The translations under genes and the position numbers were made by a program. The notes below the pieces were generated by a model. The model was not told the origin of the DNA. It saw only the letters and a program-made list of their open reading frames with translations, and did not search any database. A DNA stretch of 64,000 bases from Quercus robur (Eukaryota; Streptophyta; Magnoliopsida; Fagales; Fagaceae). Positions 11,725 through 22,846 of the stretch are shown here, one piece after another. Each line of letters begins with the position of its first letter. The stretch's first letter is position 1. The stretch spans positions 24,082,782 through 24,146,781 of the forward strand of contig NC_065535.1 in NCBI RefSeq assembly GCF_932294415.1, given 5' to 3'.

Positions 11725-11744
11725 ATAGCCCCTCAAAATCCTAC
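11725..11744 (-). other. Polypurine tract of the gypsy element
   Basis: On the minus strand the bases just before the LTR read TTTTGAGGGGCTATT, a G-rich purine stretch in the position needed to prime plus-strand DNA synthesis. An inferred function, from position and composition. Confidence 0.6.
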
Positions 11745-11965
11745 TTTTCGACTCCTCGGGAGAGAAGGTGGATTTTGACGTCATAAGCCTGTACCTGCGT
11801 GCGTTTTGGGGCATGCCCCTGACGCTTCAGCATCCCGATTTTGGCAGCATTAAATTTTGACAACTCCACTGTCTCCCACGTTCGACGGTGAGATCTAAAT
11901 CAAACGACAGAGGGCTTCCCTTGTTTTGTGAGCGAGAATTTCACCGCTCACAACCCTCACATGAC

Positions 11966-11972
11966 TATAAAG
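11966..11972 (+). promoter_or_regulatory. TATA box of the antisense gene
   Basis: TATAAAG on the plus strand about 220 bp before the ATG at 12190. A GTAAGT donor at 12118 and a TTTTTTAG acceptor ending at 12185 suggest a 68-bp intron in the 5' leader. The box lies outside the LTR, so the antisense gene seems to have its own promoter. Confidence 0.55.
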
Positions 11973-12189
11973 GCGCTCTCTAATTAAACTCGTACTTTAC
12001 TTTCGACGATTACATGGTTCCAGAGCTCATACATTGAACCTGCCTTCTTCCAGTCTTCGTCATTCTCCTGGCGACTACAAATAATCATACGTTGTCCGAG
12101 GCCCCTCCTTTGAACCTGTAAGTCCTCTTGAAGTTTTTACCACTTTCGTTTCAAGCCCAAAAGTCTTTTCTACTAAATTTTTTAGGAAA

Positions 12190-14797
12190 ATGGGGAAACA
12201 GAAGAATCCATTTCGATGTCTTGTTGAATCCGAGGAGGGTATTAGAAACTTTCGCTCTAAGTACAAGATCCCCCCAACGGTAGGGATGAGGTACGCAGCC
12301 CAAGGGGAGTGGATTGATGCCAGGCAAACTGGGGAAGTAGTCATCCCCATGATCGCCTTTATTGAGGGCGGGATGACCATCCCCATGGGTAGTATCACTA
12401 GGAGTTACCTCAACTTCTTTAGGCTATCCCCCACCCAGTGTGCTCCCAATATGTTTAGGGTCTTGGGATGCATAGACGCTCTGAATAAGAGAATGGATCT
12501 AAAGCTAACCCACCATGACGTGAATTGGGTGTACAACCTTCACCGCCTAGCTGACCAGGGCTATTATCTCAAGTCGAGATATCCTGAAGTAAGGCTAATT
12601 CAGTGCCTCCCCACTTCAAATAAGAACCTAAAAGAGGATTTCCTTATTTTTTCTGGGGAATGGCATGATGGTTTACCTTGCCCGACAGTAGAGGGAACAC
12701 CAGGTGGGTGCGGAGTTATAGACCTATACTATTTAGCTCGTGAACATATTTTACTTACCTTTATTATTTTTGTATCCTACAACTTTAACTTTAGAATCAA
12801 CGGTTTTGCAGATAGGCGCTACACGAAGCCCAATCTCAGATTAGTCAATAAGGCGAGCCTAGACAGGTTATTGAAAGCTGAAATATACGTGAACGAGGCT
12901 AATGGTCAGCTCCAGGCAGCACATTTAATTCTTGGCTATACCCCCCTTTCTTTTGCCTTTCAGGCGCCGAAGTATGTGATTAGAGCACGTGATCCTCGGC
13001 TTCACCGTATCAGTGTTGCCTACGAAGGGTTTATCGTTCCGGAGGGTATTCCGCTTCCCCAATACACACCTCGCATAGAGCCTCTTTTCGTGGCCAACGT
13101 CTCGGCGGGACCTTCTTCACCCTTACCTTCCCTCAAGAAAAAGGGAACAAAAAGGGGAAGAAAAAAGGGAAAAGACGAGGAAACCGTTGTAATAGTATCT
13201 GAATCCTCGGACGATTTCGGGATTTTTGATCAGCCCGCAAGCCCCGAGGAAGACCCTGACGAGATGGGGATACAAAGGAAACCCCAGAAAAGCTTGCTGG
13301 AGCTGATGGAGGGTCAACCGGGAAAGTCTGCACCTGCCAAAACAATACCATCCCAGGCTTCGTCTCTTCCAGCCAGGTCTCCTCCTCCAGCCCCTCGCCA
13401 CCCTCCTCGTTCATCTCCACAACCAGCGCTTCCCAACGCTGCCGAGCAGAAAAAACGCAGGGAATAGAAGGGCAAGGGGGTGGCAGATACGAGCAAGTCT
13501 CGTCCCAATCAAGAGGAGGATGACCAACGAGCTGCAAAGCAGCAGAAAACTAAGCACCCAGCTACGCGAGGCCAAGAGAAATCTGATTCCCCACACCCTG
13601 AGCCACAAGCGTGGTTGCCAGCACCTATGCACGGTGGGGAGCCCCTGCGAGACGATGCCTCTATAAGGGACTTTAACGGTGGCATTGGGTGTCACGTAGC
13701 CTCGGCCATAGAGGAAGCCTTATTGCTCCCAAAAGATATGGCCGAGATAAAGAATATGAGGAAGAATGAACTCATCCTTGACAACAAACGATACTTGGGC
13801 ATGGTGAGAAGCTATCTTTTACCCTGTTTCATTCTATGACTGTTACTCACTAATACGCACTTTTTATTGACTATAATATTAACTCCCCCCCCCCTTTTTT
13901 TTTTTTTTTTTTTTACAGATCATCCAAAATACTTTCAAGCTAGATGAGATGCTCAATGCTTGCTCCAATAAGCTAGATGGTGAAAGGAAAAGAAGGGTGA
14001 TGGCTGTACAGACCTTGTCCAAATCTGAACAGGATTTGGCCGACGCAAGGAAAAAACTACAGGTCGAAGAGGAAGCTCGCAAGAGTACTGAATCGACGTC
14101 AGAAGGCTACCAAAAGCAGGCCGAGGAACAAGCAAGGCTTCTGCGCGAGCTGAATGCTGAGCTGAAGAAGACTCAGGAGCAAGCTCTTGTTCTTAAAAAG
14201 CACCTAGAGGAAACTCAGGAGCTAAGGGAGCAAGCTGAAAAGCTCAAAGAGCAAGCCGAGAAAGCGAAAATCAACGCCGAACAGGCAATGAACGAAGCCG
14301 AGCAGAGAGGCTACGAAATTGGGATAGCTGAAACTGAGAAGGCTTTGAGAGCCAAGGTTCCGGAGGTATGCCGCATCTACTGCGCGAGAACTTGGAGCGA
14401 GGCTCTTAACCGTGCTGGGGTTGAAGCCTTATCGGAGCTACGTAGGCCAAAGAACGTATATTACCCTGAGGCGATACGCCCCTCCGCTCCTCAACCCTAT
14501 CAGGCTGACGCTCCTTCTCCAGTTATTAACCTTAACGAGGAGGTTTTGCCTCGTAATTATCCTCCTTGCGGCCAACCGGGACCGACTAAAGAGGGATTAG
14601 CCCCTCCAGGGGCTTCCCCAGACAAGATCACCACCGCTTCGGAGGCAGGGACGGCCTCCCAGGGTTTTCAACAGGAATTGGACTCCACAGTTCTACCAAC
14701 TGGGGGCATTACCAAAGCCAAAGATGGAATCGCAACTTCGGAGGCAGACCTACCCGCCAGCCAGACCCCGCAGATCCAGTTGAAATTAAAAAAGTAG
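12190..14797 (+). CDS. Spliced antisense gene of the Tat-type element (gypsy-associated plant transposon protein)
   Basis: Three exons can be read: 12190-12703, 12812-13803 and 13919-14797. Introns have GT..AG ends and long pyrimidine tracts (12704-12811 and 13804-13918), and both junctions keep frame. The first 170 residues resemble the putative gypsy-type transposon domain found in many plant antisense ORFs (IPPTVGMRYAAQGEW, ITRSYLNFF). Next come a basic nuclear-localisation-like run (KKKGTKRGRKKGKDEE), a Pro/Ser-rich linker and a strong coiled coil (about 14040-14330, Glu/Lys/Ala heptads), then a disordered tail. One in-frame TAG at 13465-13467 splits exon 2; otherwise the frame is open. 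The molecular role of these antisense proteins is unknown. It is oriented against gag-pol and lies between integrase and the LTR, as in Retand and Grande relatives. Confidence 0.7.
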
Positions 14798-15080
14798 AAC
14801 CTGTCTTGTAACTTTAAATAGACACTTAATAGAGGACTTTTTTGCTCATTTTCTTATCGCTCTGGTGGCTCTATGTTATCTTTGCAGTCATTCACTTTAT
14901 CGTTGTAATTTTGCATGGGTTCATTTTAACCACCTTCTTTATTGTGCGCCAATCTTGCGTCCAAAGCTCTCTGTCCGACTCCTCAATGAATGTTATAGGA
15001 CATTATTTGCGTCAAGTTTATGATTAGAAGATTTATCACAACTCTATTACCATTCAACAATTCAATACACAACATAGAAG
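14798..15080 (+). other. 3' region of the antisense gene
   Basis: AT-rich spacer between the antisense stop codon and the satellite array; the small Val/Ile-rich open frame here is not convincing. Confidence 0.5.
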
Positions 15081-16200
15081 GCTAATTTCTACCAAGTTTG
15101 CGGTCCGAGGACCTGGCATAACTTAGCCTCTGTTCCACGTTTTAATATAAATCGTAGGATGTTAATTTCCACTAAGTTTGCAATCCGAGGACCTGACATA
15201 ACTTAGTTTCAGTTTAACAATTCAATAGAAGTTATAGGATGTTAATTTCCACTAAGTTTGCGATCCAAGGACCTGGCATAACTTAGTTTCTGTTTAACAA
15301 TTCAATATAAGTCATAGGATGTTAATTTCCACTAAGTTTGCGATCCAAGGACCTGGCATAACTTAGTTTCTGTTTAACAATTCAATAGAAGTTATAGGAT
15401 GTTAATTTCCACTAAGTTTACGATCTGAGGACCTGGCATAACTTAGTTTCTGTTTAACAATTCAATATAAGTCATAGGATGTTAATTTCCACTAAGTTTG
15501 CGATCCGAGGACGTGGCATAACTTAGTTTCTGTTTAACAATTCAATATAAATCATAGGATGTTAATTTCCACTAAGTTTGCGATCCGAGGACCTGGCATA
15601 ACTTAGTTTCTGTTTAACAATTCAATATAAATCATAGGATGTTAATTTCCACTAAGTTTGCGATCCGAGGACCTGGCATAACTTAGTTTCTGTTTAACAA
15701 TTCAATATAAATCATAGGATGTTAATTTCCACTAAGTTTGCGATCCGAGGACCTAGCATAACTTAATTTCTGTTTAACAATTCAATATAAATCATAGGAT
15801 GTTAATTTCCACTAAGTTTGCGATCCGAGGACCTGGCATAACTTAGTTTCTATTTAACAATTCAATATAAGTCATAGGATGTTAATTTCCACTAAGTTTG
15901 CGATCCGAGGACTTGGCATAACTTAGTTTCTGTTTAACAATTCAATATAAATCATAGGATGTTAATTTCCACTAAGTTTGCGATCCGAGGACCTGGCATA
16001 ACTTAGTTTCTGTTTAACAATTCAATATAAATCATAGGATGTTAATTTCCACTAAGTTTGCGATCCGAGGACCTGGCATAACTTAATTTCTGTTTAACAA
16101 TTCAATATAAATCATAGGATGTTAATTTCCACTAAGTTTGCGATCCGAGGACCTGGCATAACTTAGTTTCTATTTAACAATTCAATATAAGTCATAGGAT
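15081..16200. repeat. 80-bp satellite-like array, 14 copies
   Basis: Units begin at 15081, 15161 and every 80 bp to 16121, each with CACTAAGTTTG, TCCGAGGACCTGGCATAAC and TGTTTAACAATTCAATATAA. The first unit is most divergent; inner units are nearly identical. The array lies between the end of integrase and the end of the antisense gene. No spacer variation of CRISPR type; it is a direct tandem repeat. Confidence 0.95.
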
Positions 16201-16265
16201 GCAGGAGTACAGGATGTATGATTGACGTAAGTTTAAAAGAAAATATTTGAATTGAAACACTTTTA

Positions 16266-17699
16266 TTAATAATAATACCTCTTGAGATTATTTACATTCC
16301 AAGGGTGGAGTACAGGTTTTTCGTCTAGGTCCTCTAGATAGTAGGCTCCTATTCCTACTATAGAAGTGATCCGATATGGCCCCACCCAATTAGGTCCCAG
16401 TTTTCCCCAATTTGGATTCTTAGTGGCCCCCAGGACTTTCCTCAGCACCAGATCTCCTATGGCTAACGGCCTCATCCTCACATTGCTATCGTAGCCCTGC
16501 TTGAGTTTATGCTGGTAGTAAGCTAATTGAACCATCGCACTCTCCCTTCGTTCTTCAATCAGGTCTAAACTTTTCTCCAACATCGCATAATTATTACCCG
16601 AAGAGAATGTACTGGTCCTTAACGTTGGGAATCCAGTTTCCAGGGGAATGACGGCCTCTGCCCCATAGGTCATGGAGAAGGGAGTTTCTCATGTCGAATG
16701 TCGGGGTGTTGTCCGATACGTCCAAAGCACATGTGGCAATTCTTCCACCCATTTTCCTTTCGCGTCATCCAGTCTCTTCTTAAGCCCATTGACTATTACC
16801 TTGTTAATAGCTTCAGCCTGTCCGTTGCCTTGTGGATAAGTTGGAGTGGAATATCTGTTTCTTATTCCTAGCTCTGAACAATATTCCCTAAAAGCATTGC
16901 TATCGAATTGGAGTCCGTTATCCGAGACAAGAGTTCGGGGAATTCCAAATCGTGTAACAATGTTCCTCAAGACAAATTTCTTCACATCTACGTCCCTGAT
17001 GTTAGCCAAGGGCTCAACTTCAACCCATTTAGTGAAGTAGTCTGTGCCGACCAGCAGGTACTTCTTGTTTCCTATGGCTTTGGGAAAAGGGCCGACAATG
17101 TCCAGCCCTCATTGCGCAAAAGGCCACGGGCTTGAGAGAGGGTTAAGAACTCCTCCCGGTTGGTGGATATTCGGGGCATATCTCTGACACTGATCGCATT
17201 TCTTAACATACTCCTGCGCTTCTCTCCGCATATTTGGCCACTAATAACCTTGCATGAGGGCTCGGCATGATAGAGACCTTCCTCCTGTATGGCTTCCACA
17301 AATGCCCTCATGCAATTCTTCCAGGATTGACTCTGCTGTCTCAAGAGGCACACAGAGCAAGTATGGCCCAGAGAAGGATCGTCTGTATAACTTTTTATCC
17401 TCGGATAACCAGTATCGAGGAGCTCTCCTTCGTACTTTTTCAGCTTCCAGCTTATCTTCGGGCAATAAGTCACTTTCGAGAAATTTTAATATGGGATCCA
17501 TCCAGCTTGTCGACGAACTAACTTGATGGATGTGGCAAACCTCCTTTTCTGGTGAAGTGGGAGTACACAAGTCTTCGACGATAATCACTCGAGGGAAATT
17601 TTGTACCGAGGAGGTGGCAAGGGTCGCCAAGGAATCAGCGTGGGTATTTTCACCTCGTGGAATATGTAATACGTCGAAAGACTCGAACTCCGTTCGCAT
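16266..17699 (-). pseudogene. Gypsy integrase (with end of second RNase H), three in-frame stops
   Basis: One minus-strand frame runs from about 17699 to 16266. It starts with the end of the archaeal-like RNase H (HADSLATLA), then the His/Cys zinc-binding domain (HEGICGSHTG near 17275, KKCDQCQRYAP near 17190), then the catalytic core with GLDIVGPFP, DNGLQF and the glutamate in GQAEAINK. It ends with a GPYRI..YYLED C-terminal module. Stops interrupt it at 17241-17243, near 17111 (TGA where Trp is usual) and at 16689-16691. It would insert cDNA into the genome; this copy cannot make a full protein. Confidence 0.85.
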
Positions 17700-17703
17700 A
17701 CGC

Positions 17704-18573
17704 CTAACCCGGTCCAGATACCCTTGGGTCTCTGGCCTCCAGCTCTCCGGTCACCTGGTCGACTACCAACCTCGAGTCTGAGAATAGTTTCACTGCCTTT
17801 CCACCCATTTTATGGACCATGCTCATTCCCATTATCAAGGCTTCGTATTCTGATTCATTGTTAGTAGCTGAGAACCTTAGTCTTAGCGACTTCTCGATGA
17901 TGACCTCTTCGAGGGATATCAGCACCAATCCCAATCCAGCTCCCTGTTGGTTTGCGGCCCCATCCACGTACACTTTCCATATAGACTCCCCTTGGGCGGA
18001 TATCAGGCCAACCGATTTTTTATCCATGTGATCTTGATTCCTACTAATTTCTTCAGGGCACTCAGCGAATTCAGCTACCAGATCGGCGAGAACTTGACCT
18101 TTTACAGAGGTGCGGGGCATGTATTTGATGTCAAAAGCACCCAGAATCGTGCCCCACTTGGCAATTCTACCGGTGTAGTCAGCACTTCTGAGTATGGACT
18201 TAAGAGGCAGTTGGGTCAAAATAACCACAGTGTGAGCTTGAAAATAGTGCGGAAGTTTCCGTGTTGCATGGACCACCGCCAGTATGGACTTAAGAGGCAG
18301 TTGGGTCAAAATAACCACAGTGTGAGCTTGAAAATAGCGCGGAAGTTTCCGTGTTGCATGGACCACCGCCAGTATGGCCTTTTCTAATGACAGATATCTC
18401 ACCTCGGCTTCATGGAGGGATTTACTTACATAATAAACTGGCCTTTGGACGCCATTGTCTTCTCGTATCAAGACGAAACTAACTGCGTGGGGAGCTATCG
18501 CCAAATAGGCATACAACACCTCATCCACTTCAGGGCTAGACAAGATAGGTGGCCTGGACAAGTAATCTTTCAA
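17704..18573 (-). pseudogene. Gypsy RNase H plus archaeal-like second RNase H
   Basis: The minus-strand frame begins with the normal RT-linked RNase H (YYVSKSLHEAEVRY, then the KWGTILGAFDIKY block). It continues into a second RNase H whose catalytic motifs are VYVDGAAN, NNESEYEAL and FSDSRLVV. A second RNase H of this archaeal type is known from Tat elements. A 90-bp tandem duplication (18191-18370) repeats 30 residues inside the first domain. The frame is lost near 17740, just before the integrase frame begins. Confidence 0.85.
18191..18370. repeat. 90-bp in-frame tandem duplication within RNase H
   Basis: Two adjacent 90-bp copies (18191-18280, 18281-18370) that differ at one base I could see (18246 T, 18336 C). 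It adds 30 residues without breaking the frame. Confidence 0.95.
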
Positions 18574-19632
18574 CTACTGGAACACTTCAGCACACTCCAC
18601 GGTCCATTCGAATCCTTGCCACTTATGTAACAGGCAGAAAAAAGGACGACACCTCTCAGCCGACCTGGAGATGAACTGGTTTAACGCAACAGTCATCCCA
18701 GTCAGTTTCTGCACTTCTTTTGGATTTCGAGGTGCTTGCAAATCGTTAATGGCCCTAATCTGGTCTGGATTCACCTCAATTCCTCTATGGATCACCATGT
18801 ACCCCAAGAACTTCCCGGAACCTACACCAAAGGAGCACTTCGAAGCATTCAAGCGCAACTTATGTTCTCTCAGTATCCCGAAGATACTAGTGAGGTCCTT
18901 CACATGTTCGGACACTACTTTACTTTTTACAACCATATCATCGATATAAACTTCAATATTTCTGCCCAGTTGTGGCTCAAACATTTTCGTCATCATGCAT
19001 TGGTAGGTAGATCCACCGTTTTTCAAACCGAAAGGCATCACCTTGTAATGGTAGTTCCCAATCGGGGTCACGAAAGCAGTCTTTTCTTGATTGTCGGCGG
19101 CCAACGGTATTTGGTGATACCCTTGAAAGGCATCCAAGAAACTCATCCTAGGGTGACCCACGGTCGCATCCTCCAACTGGTCAATCTTCGGCATAGGAAA
19201 TGGATCCTCGGGGCAGGCCTTATTAAGATCCGTGAAATCCACGCACACCTGCCATTTTCCAGTCTTCTTTTTTACTACCACCGTATTGGCCAACCATTGA
19301 GGGTAAAAAACTTCCTTGATAGCCCCAGCCTGTTTGAGTTTGGCAACTTCGCTTCTAACTGCCTCGGCATGCTCCTTCGATGGTCGCCGAGGAGGTTGCC
19401 TCCTGGGGACAACGGCAGGGTTCACGTTGAGTCGGTGACAAATGAAATTCGGGTCCACCCCTGGGGTCTCGTACGGGTCCCATGCAAAAACGTCCACATT
19501 GGCTCGGAGGAACTCCAGCAAATTCGCTTTCTCTTGCAAAGGCAACTTGGCCCCAACCCGGAAGAATTTTTCTGGATCATCAGCGATAACTGCCTTTTCT
19601 AGATCTTCACACTCTACCCCATTGATTGACAC
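18574..19632 (-). pseudogene. Gypsy reverse transcriptase
   Basis: Minus-strand frame with the RT landmarks in order: PRRQPPRRPS before the fingers, WQVCVDFTDLNKACPEDPFP, SFLDAFQGYHQI, MPFGLKNGGSTYQ, the catalytic YIDDMVVKS and KCSFGVGSGKFLGYMV. It is in the same frame as protease and RNase H but separated from them by TAG codons at 19663-19665 and 18574-18576. The first TAG fits loss of a Gln codon. It would copy element RNA into DNA if intact. Confidence 0.9.
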
Positions 19633-19662
19633 TTCTAAGCCTGATACTGGGGACTTTAATTG

Positions 19663-20565
19663 CTATAACTCATTATCGGCGGTAGCCGAGGTTTCTGCCT
19701 CTGGCCGATGCTGTATAGCCGCTACTTGGCATTGCCGAGCAGCCGCCTGACTCCCTACGATCTCCAGCACTTGGTCTCCGGATGGGTACTTCACCTTCTG
19801 ATGTAGGGTGGACGAAACTGCTTTAAGGGTGTGAAGCCAAGGTCTGCCCACAATAGCCGTGTACGGAGAAAAAACATCTACAACAATAAAATCTACCTCC
19901 ACCACATCCGTGCCTGACTGCACGGGCAGCCTGATTAGCCCCATCAGAGTGACCAACCTTCCCTCAAAACTCACTAGAGGGGAATTATAAGTTGTTAAGT
20001 CCTCTGGTTTCAAACCTAGCCCCTTGTACAAATCTGGATACATCACATCCACAATGCTTCCCTGATCAACCATTACTCTTCGGACATCGTACCCACTAAT
20101 CCTCAATGTTACCACCAAAACATCGTCATGGAGCTGTATGGTCCCAACCAGATCCTCATCTGAGAAACCCAAAATCAAGGGGACACGCCTCTTGGCTCTC
20201 TTCAATGCCTGAGAATGATCCTCGGCCGGGGATCGGGACACCGACAACACTCTCGAGGGGCAAGATCCAGTCCTTCCCGAGGCCGCAAAGATGACATTAA
20301 TCGTACCCAGGGGGAGCCTTGATGAAGCATCCCCACGCACCTTGGAACCTGCTTGGCTTGCCCTTCCGCTGGAGTGATGCAAGAGTTGCTTTAATTTCCC
20401 TTCACGGACCAACTGTTCCAAGTGGTCCCATAAATTCCTGCAGTTGTCTGTCGTGTGCCCATGGTCCTGATGGTAATGGCAATACAAACTCGAGTTGCGT
20501 TTTCTAGGCTTTCCCGCCATCTTGTTCGGCCATTTGAAGAATGGCTCGTTCTTTATCTTCTCCAA
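19663..20565 (-). pseudogene. Gypsy gag C-terminus and aspartic protease
   Basis: Starts in the end of gag (EPFFKWPNKM), followed by a zinc-knuckle-like C/H cluster (YCHYHQDHGHTTDNC) and then the protease with the active-site stretch VMVDQGSIVDVMY and the flap/end motif AIVGRPWLH. DQGS in place of the textbook DTGS is common in this plant clade. The gag part upstream is in another frame: a frameshift lies near 20640. Confidence 0.85.
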
Positions 20566-21719
20566 AACCTGCTGAACAGGCTCCCGAAATACTGCATTAA
20601 CAACCTGGGCGTCCGTCGAGCCCGACTGCCCAACAAATCCCTCCTCGGTCGACTGTTATTATAACGATCCGACCTGAAATCCCTCCTCTCCTGAGGGATC
20701 ACCTTGGCCTTTCCTTTCCCCTGAAGTTGATCTTCCTCTACCCTTTTGTACTTTTCTATTCTGTCCATCAGCTGGCGCACACTGGTGACAGGTTTACCTG
20801 TCAAGGATTTCCTCAAATCGTGATCAGCTGGGAGACCGGCTTTGAAAGTGGTTATAGCCACAGGATCATTCTTCCCCTTTATTTCGTTAAACATTTCCCA
20901 GTACCTATCCGAATAGCTCTTGAGAGTCTCGCCCTCTCGCATAGACAAAGTCAACAAGGATCTCAAAGGCAGAGGAGTCCAGCTGCATGTAATAAAGCGA
21001 GCACCAAAAGCCTGAGTCAGTGTTTTGAAAGATCCAACAGAATTGGCCCTTAAGCCATTGAACCACAACATCGCCGTTGGACCCAAACTCGACGGAAAAA
21101 TCTTGCACATCAAAGCATCATCCCTGGAGTGAATAGCCATCTTCTGGCTGTAATAGCTTACATGTTCCACCGGATCTGAATGGCCATCATACAGAGAGAA
21201 CGTAGGTTGATGGAATCGCCGAGGATGGGTAGTATCGTCTATGTTTCTTGTAAATGGTGACTTGGAAATTTGACTCAGGGCTTTGTTCATGGCATCATTT
21301 CCCAAGCCCCTGCTAGTTGGACTTCTACGCCTACGCCTATGGCGATGTTCCTCTTCATAGGAGAAAGTCTCGCTTTGCGGAGTTCTCGACCTTCGCCTGT
21401 AGCTAGTTCCATCCGACTCCCCGGATGATGGTTCAGAGCAAGGTGGGGAACGTTCCCGCCGTGCATGGCGCAACTCTCTCTTCAAGTCTGCGATCTCACG
21501 TTGCAGATTCCTACCATGCTTCGCGTGGGAGACGTGACTCTTCCCGCGTGAATGGCTCCTGGTGGTATGAGTTATATGTACACTCCCTTCCCGGAGTTCC
21601 CTCCGTTCAGGACTCCTTCCAGGACCACCATGCTGAGAGCCCCTTGACTCCGCCTGATGATGGTTGACATCATCCTGATGCGGTCCTGCTGCGGGATGAG
21701 GTGGTTCCACTCCTTCCAT
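20553..21719 (-). pseudogene. Gypsy gag
   Basis: First ATG on the minus strand at 21719-21717. The N-terminal third is Arg/Ser/His-rich and disordered. The capsid-like domain follows, with PTFSLYDGHSDPVEHV, MCKIFPSSLGPTAMLWFNGL and the FKAGLPADHDLRKSL block near its end. A frameshift near 20640 sends the last codons out of frame, and the true continuation is found at 20565 downward. Gag packages element RNA. Confidence 0.85.
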
Positions 21720-21761
21720 CGGAAACGTTGTACCAGAAGTTGTACAAGCTAACACAAGCTC

Positions 21762-21779
21762 TTCCCACAGACGGTGCCA
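21762..21779 (-). other. Primer binding site of the gypsy element
   Basis: Two bases inside the 5' LTR (element orientation), the minus strand reads TGGCACCGTCTGTGGG, the type of primer binding site seen in Tat-lineage elements. The tRNA partner was not determined. Confidence 0.7.
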
Positions 21780-21781
21780 AT

Positions 21782-22586
21782 TGTAAGGACGCGATTTTGT
21801 AACGAACCGTAACAGTGTTGGGTTCGCACGTAAAAAGGCCCAGACAATATGATTTGTAAAGCGTAGGTGTAAAGAACTAGGTTAACTGTGGTCTCCCTTA
21901 AAAAGATTCACTCTCAAGTATTTTAAAGGTCTAAAGTTGGTACAACGATCGTTTTCTTTAGTGATCAATGCAATTCTTTTTCTCTACTCTTGCTCTCTTC
22001 TTTTTTGTTTATGTCTTTCTCCCTTTTCTTTTTCTGTTCCGATCCCCTTTCTTCATGCTCTTCTTTTAGTTTATATACCCCCCTTTGCGTTCCATCCTTA
22101 CCGCACACGTGTAGGTTGGGTCCGGAGGATTTCTTTCTGTCCCATCTAGCACCTCCTGGAACTTCCTATGGGCAGCTGTAAGGCTTCTTCCTTACTGTTC
22201 AAGTATCACCTCCACATTAATGCGGCCAGAGAGTTGGTTGAGAGGTCATTAATGCGGAGGCAGCTGTAGTTACAGATATTTGTTTGTCTTATCTCTTTCA
22301 TCCTTGGTCGGTTATTCTATCCTTTACGGTGACCTAATTCTGAGGTCTGGTTGCAATAAGACTACGTCCTGATCGTCCTCGGACGCATACTGCCGAGGAG
22401 TAGGGTGTCCTCGAACGGATGTGCAAAACCCTACCCTTGTAATGTTGTCTACCATCCCCTTCAGTAACTACCTTATGACCTGACTTGACTTCCTCGGACG
22501 GATATGTATCCTCGGATGGGCCACGGGCCCAACAATCCTGAATCAATTCTGAACTTTATGGGCCTATTGATCGAACGGTCCCCACA
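21782..22586 (-). repeat. 5' LTR (in element orientation) of the Tat-type gypsy element
   Basis: 805 bp, same length as its partner at 10920-11724, with about 19 mismatches counted by eye. Confidence 0.9.
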
Positions 22587-22591
22587 GTTTC

Positions 22592-22846
22592 TATATTAAT
22601 ATTAAAAATAATCCAAGGTTAAAATTAAAAAAGAAAAAGATAAGTGATGTAACAAATCCCAGTTTTTCCCTCCTCACACGACAAATTCTGGATAGACTCA
22701 CAGGGAAGGATTTGGAGACTAGGGCAATGGTCCTTATGTAACAGAGTAACAATAGTCAAACTAATGTGCCTAGTGGTTGAGCCGGTCTTAAAGTTTAACA
22801 CATTATTGTTTCTTGAATTTGTTACAATACCAGCCTTTTATGAAAA
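22592..22846. repeat. 0.7-kb tandem repeat, unit c (right part)
   Basis: Continuation of the unit begun at 10473. Joining the two parts across the TSD restores the unit as seen in copy b. Confidence 0.85.

Larger units (their letters stand above)
10920..22586 (-). mobile_element. Complete Ty3/gypsy LTR retrotransposon, Tat-type, with antisense gene
   Basis: Two 805-bp LTRs, a 5-bp TSD GTTTC (10915-10919 and 22587-22591), a primer binding site and a polypurine tract define an element in minus orientation. Gag, protease, reverse transcriptase, RNase H, a second archaeal-like RNase H and integrase follow in gypsy order on the minus strand. Between integrase and the 3' LTR lie an 80-bp satellite array and a spliced gene on the opposite strand. 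Dual RNase H, antisense ORF and tandem repeats after pol are known features of the plant Tat lineage (Ogre, Retand, Grande). The LTRs differ at about 19 sites by eye, so insertion is fairly recent, yet frameshifts and stops inactivate gag-pol. Confidence 0.9.

Noticed and set aside
13123-13695. Minus-strand open frames over the antisense gene
   Set aside because: Shadows of the plus-strand gene's Pro/Ser/Lys-rich part; no gypsy motif.
15081-16200. CRISPR-like array
   Set aside because: The 80-bp units are repeats end to end with no variable spacers, inside a plant retrotransposon.
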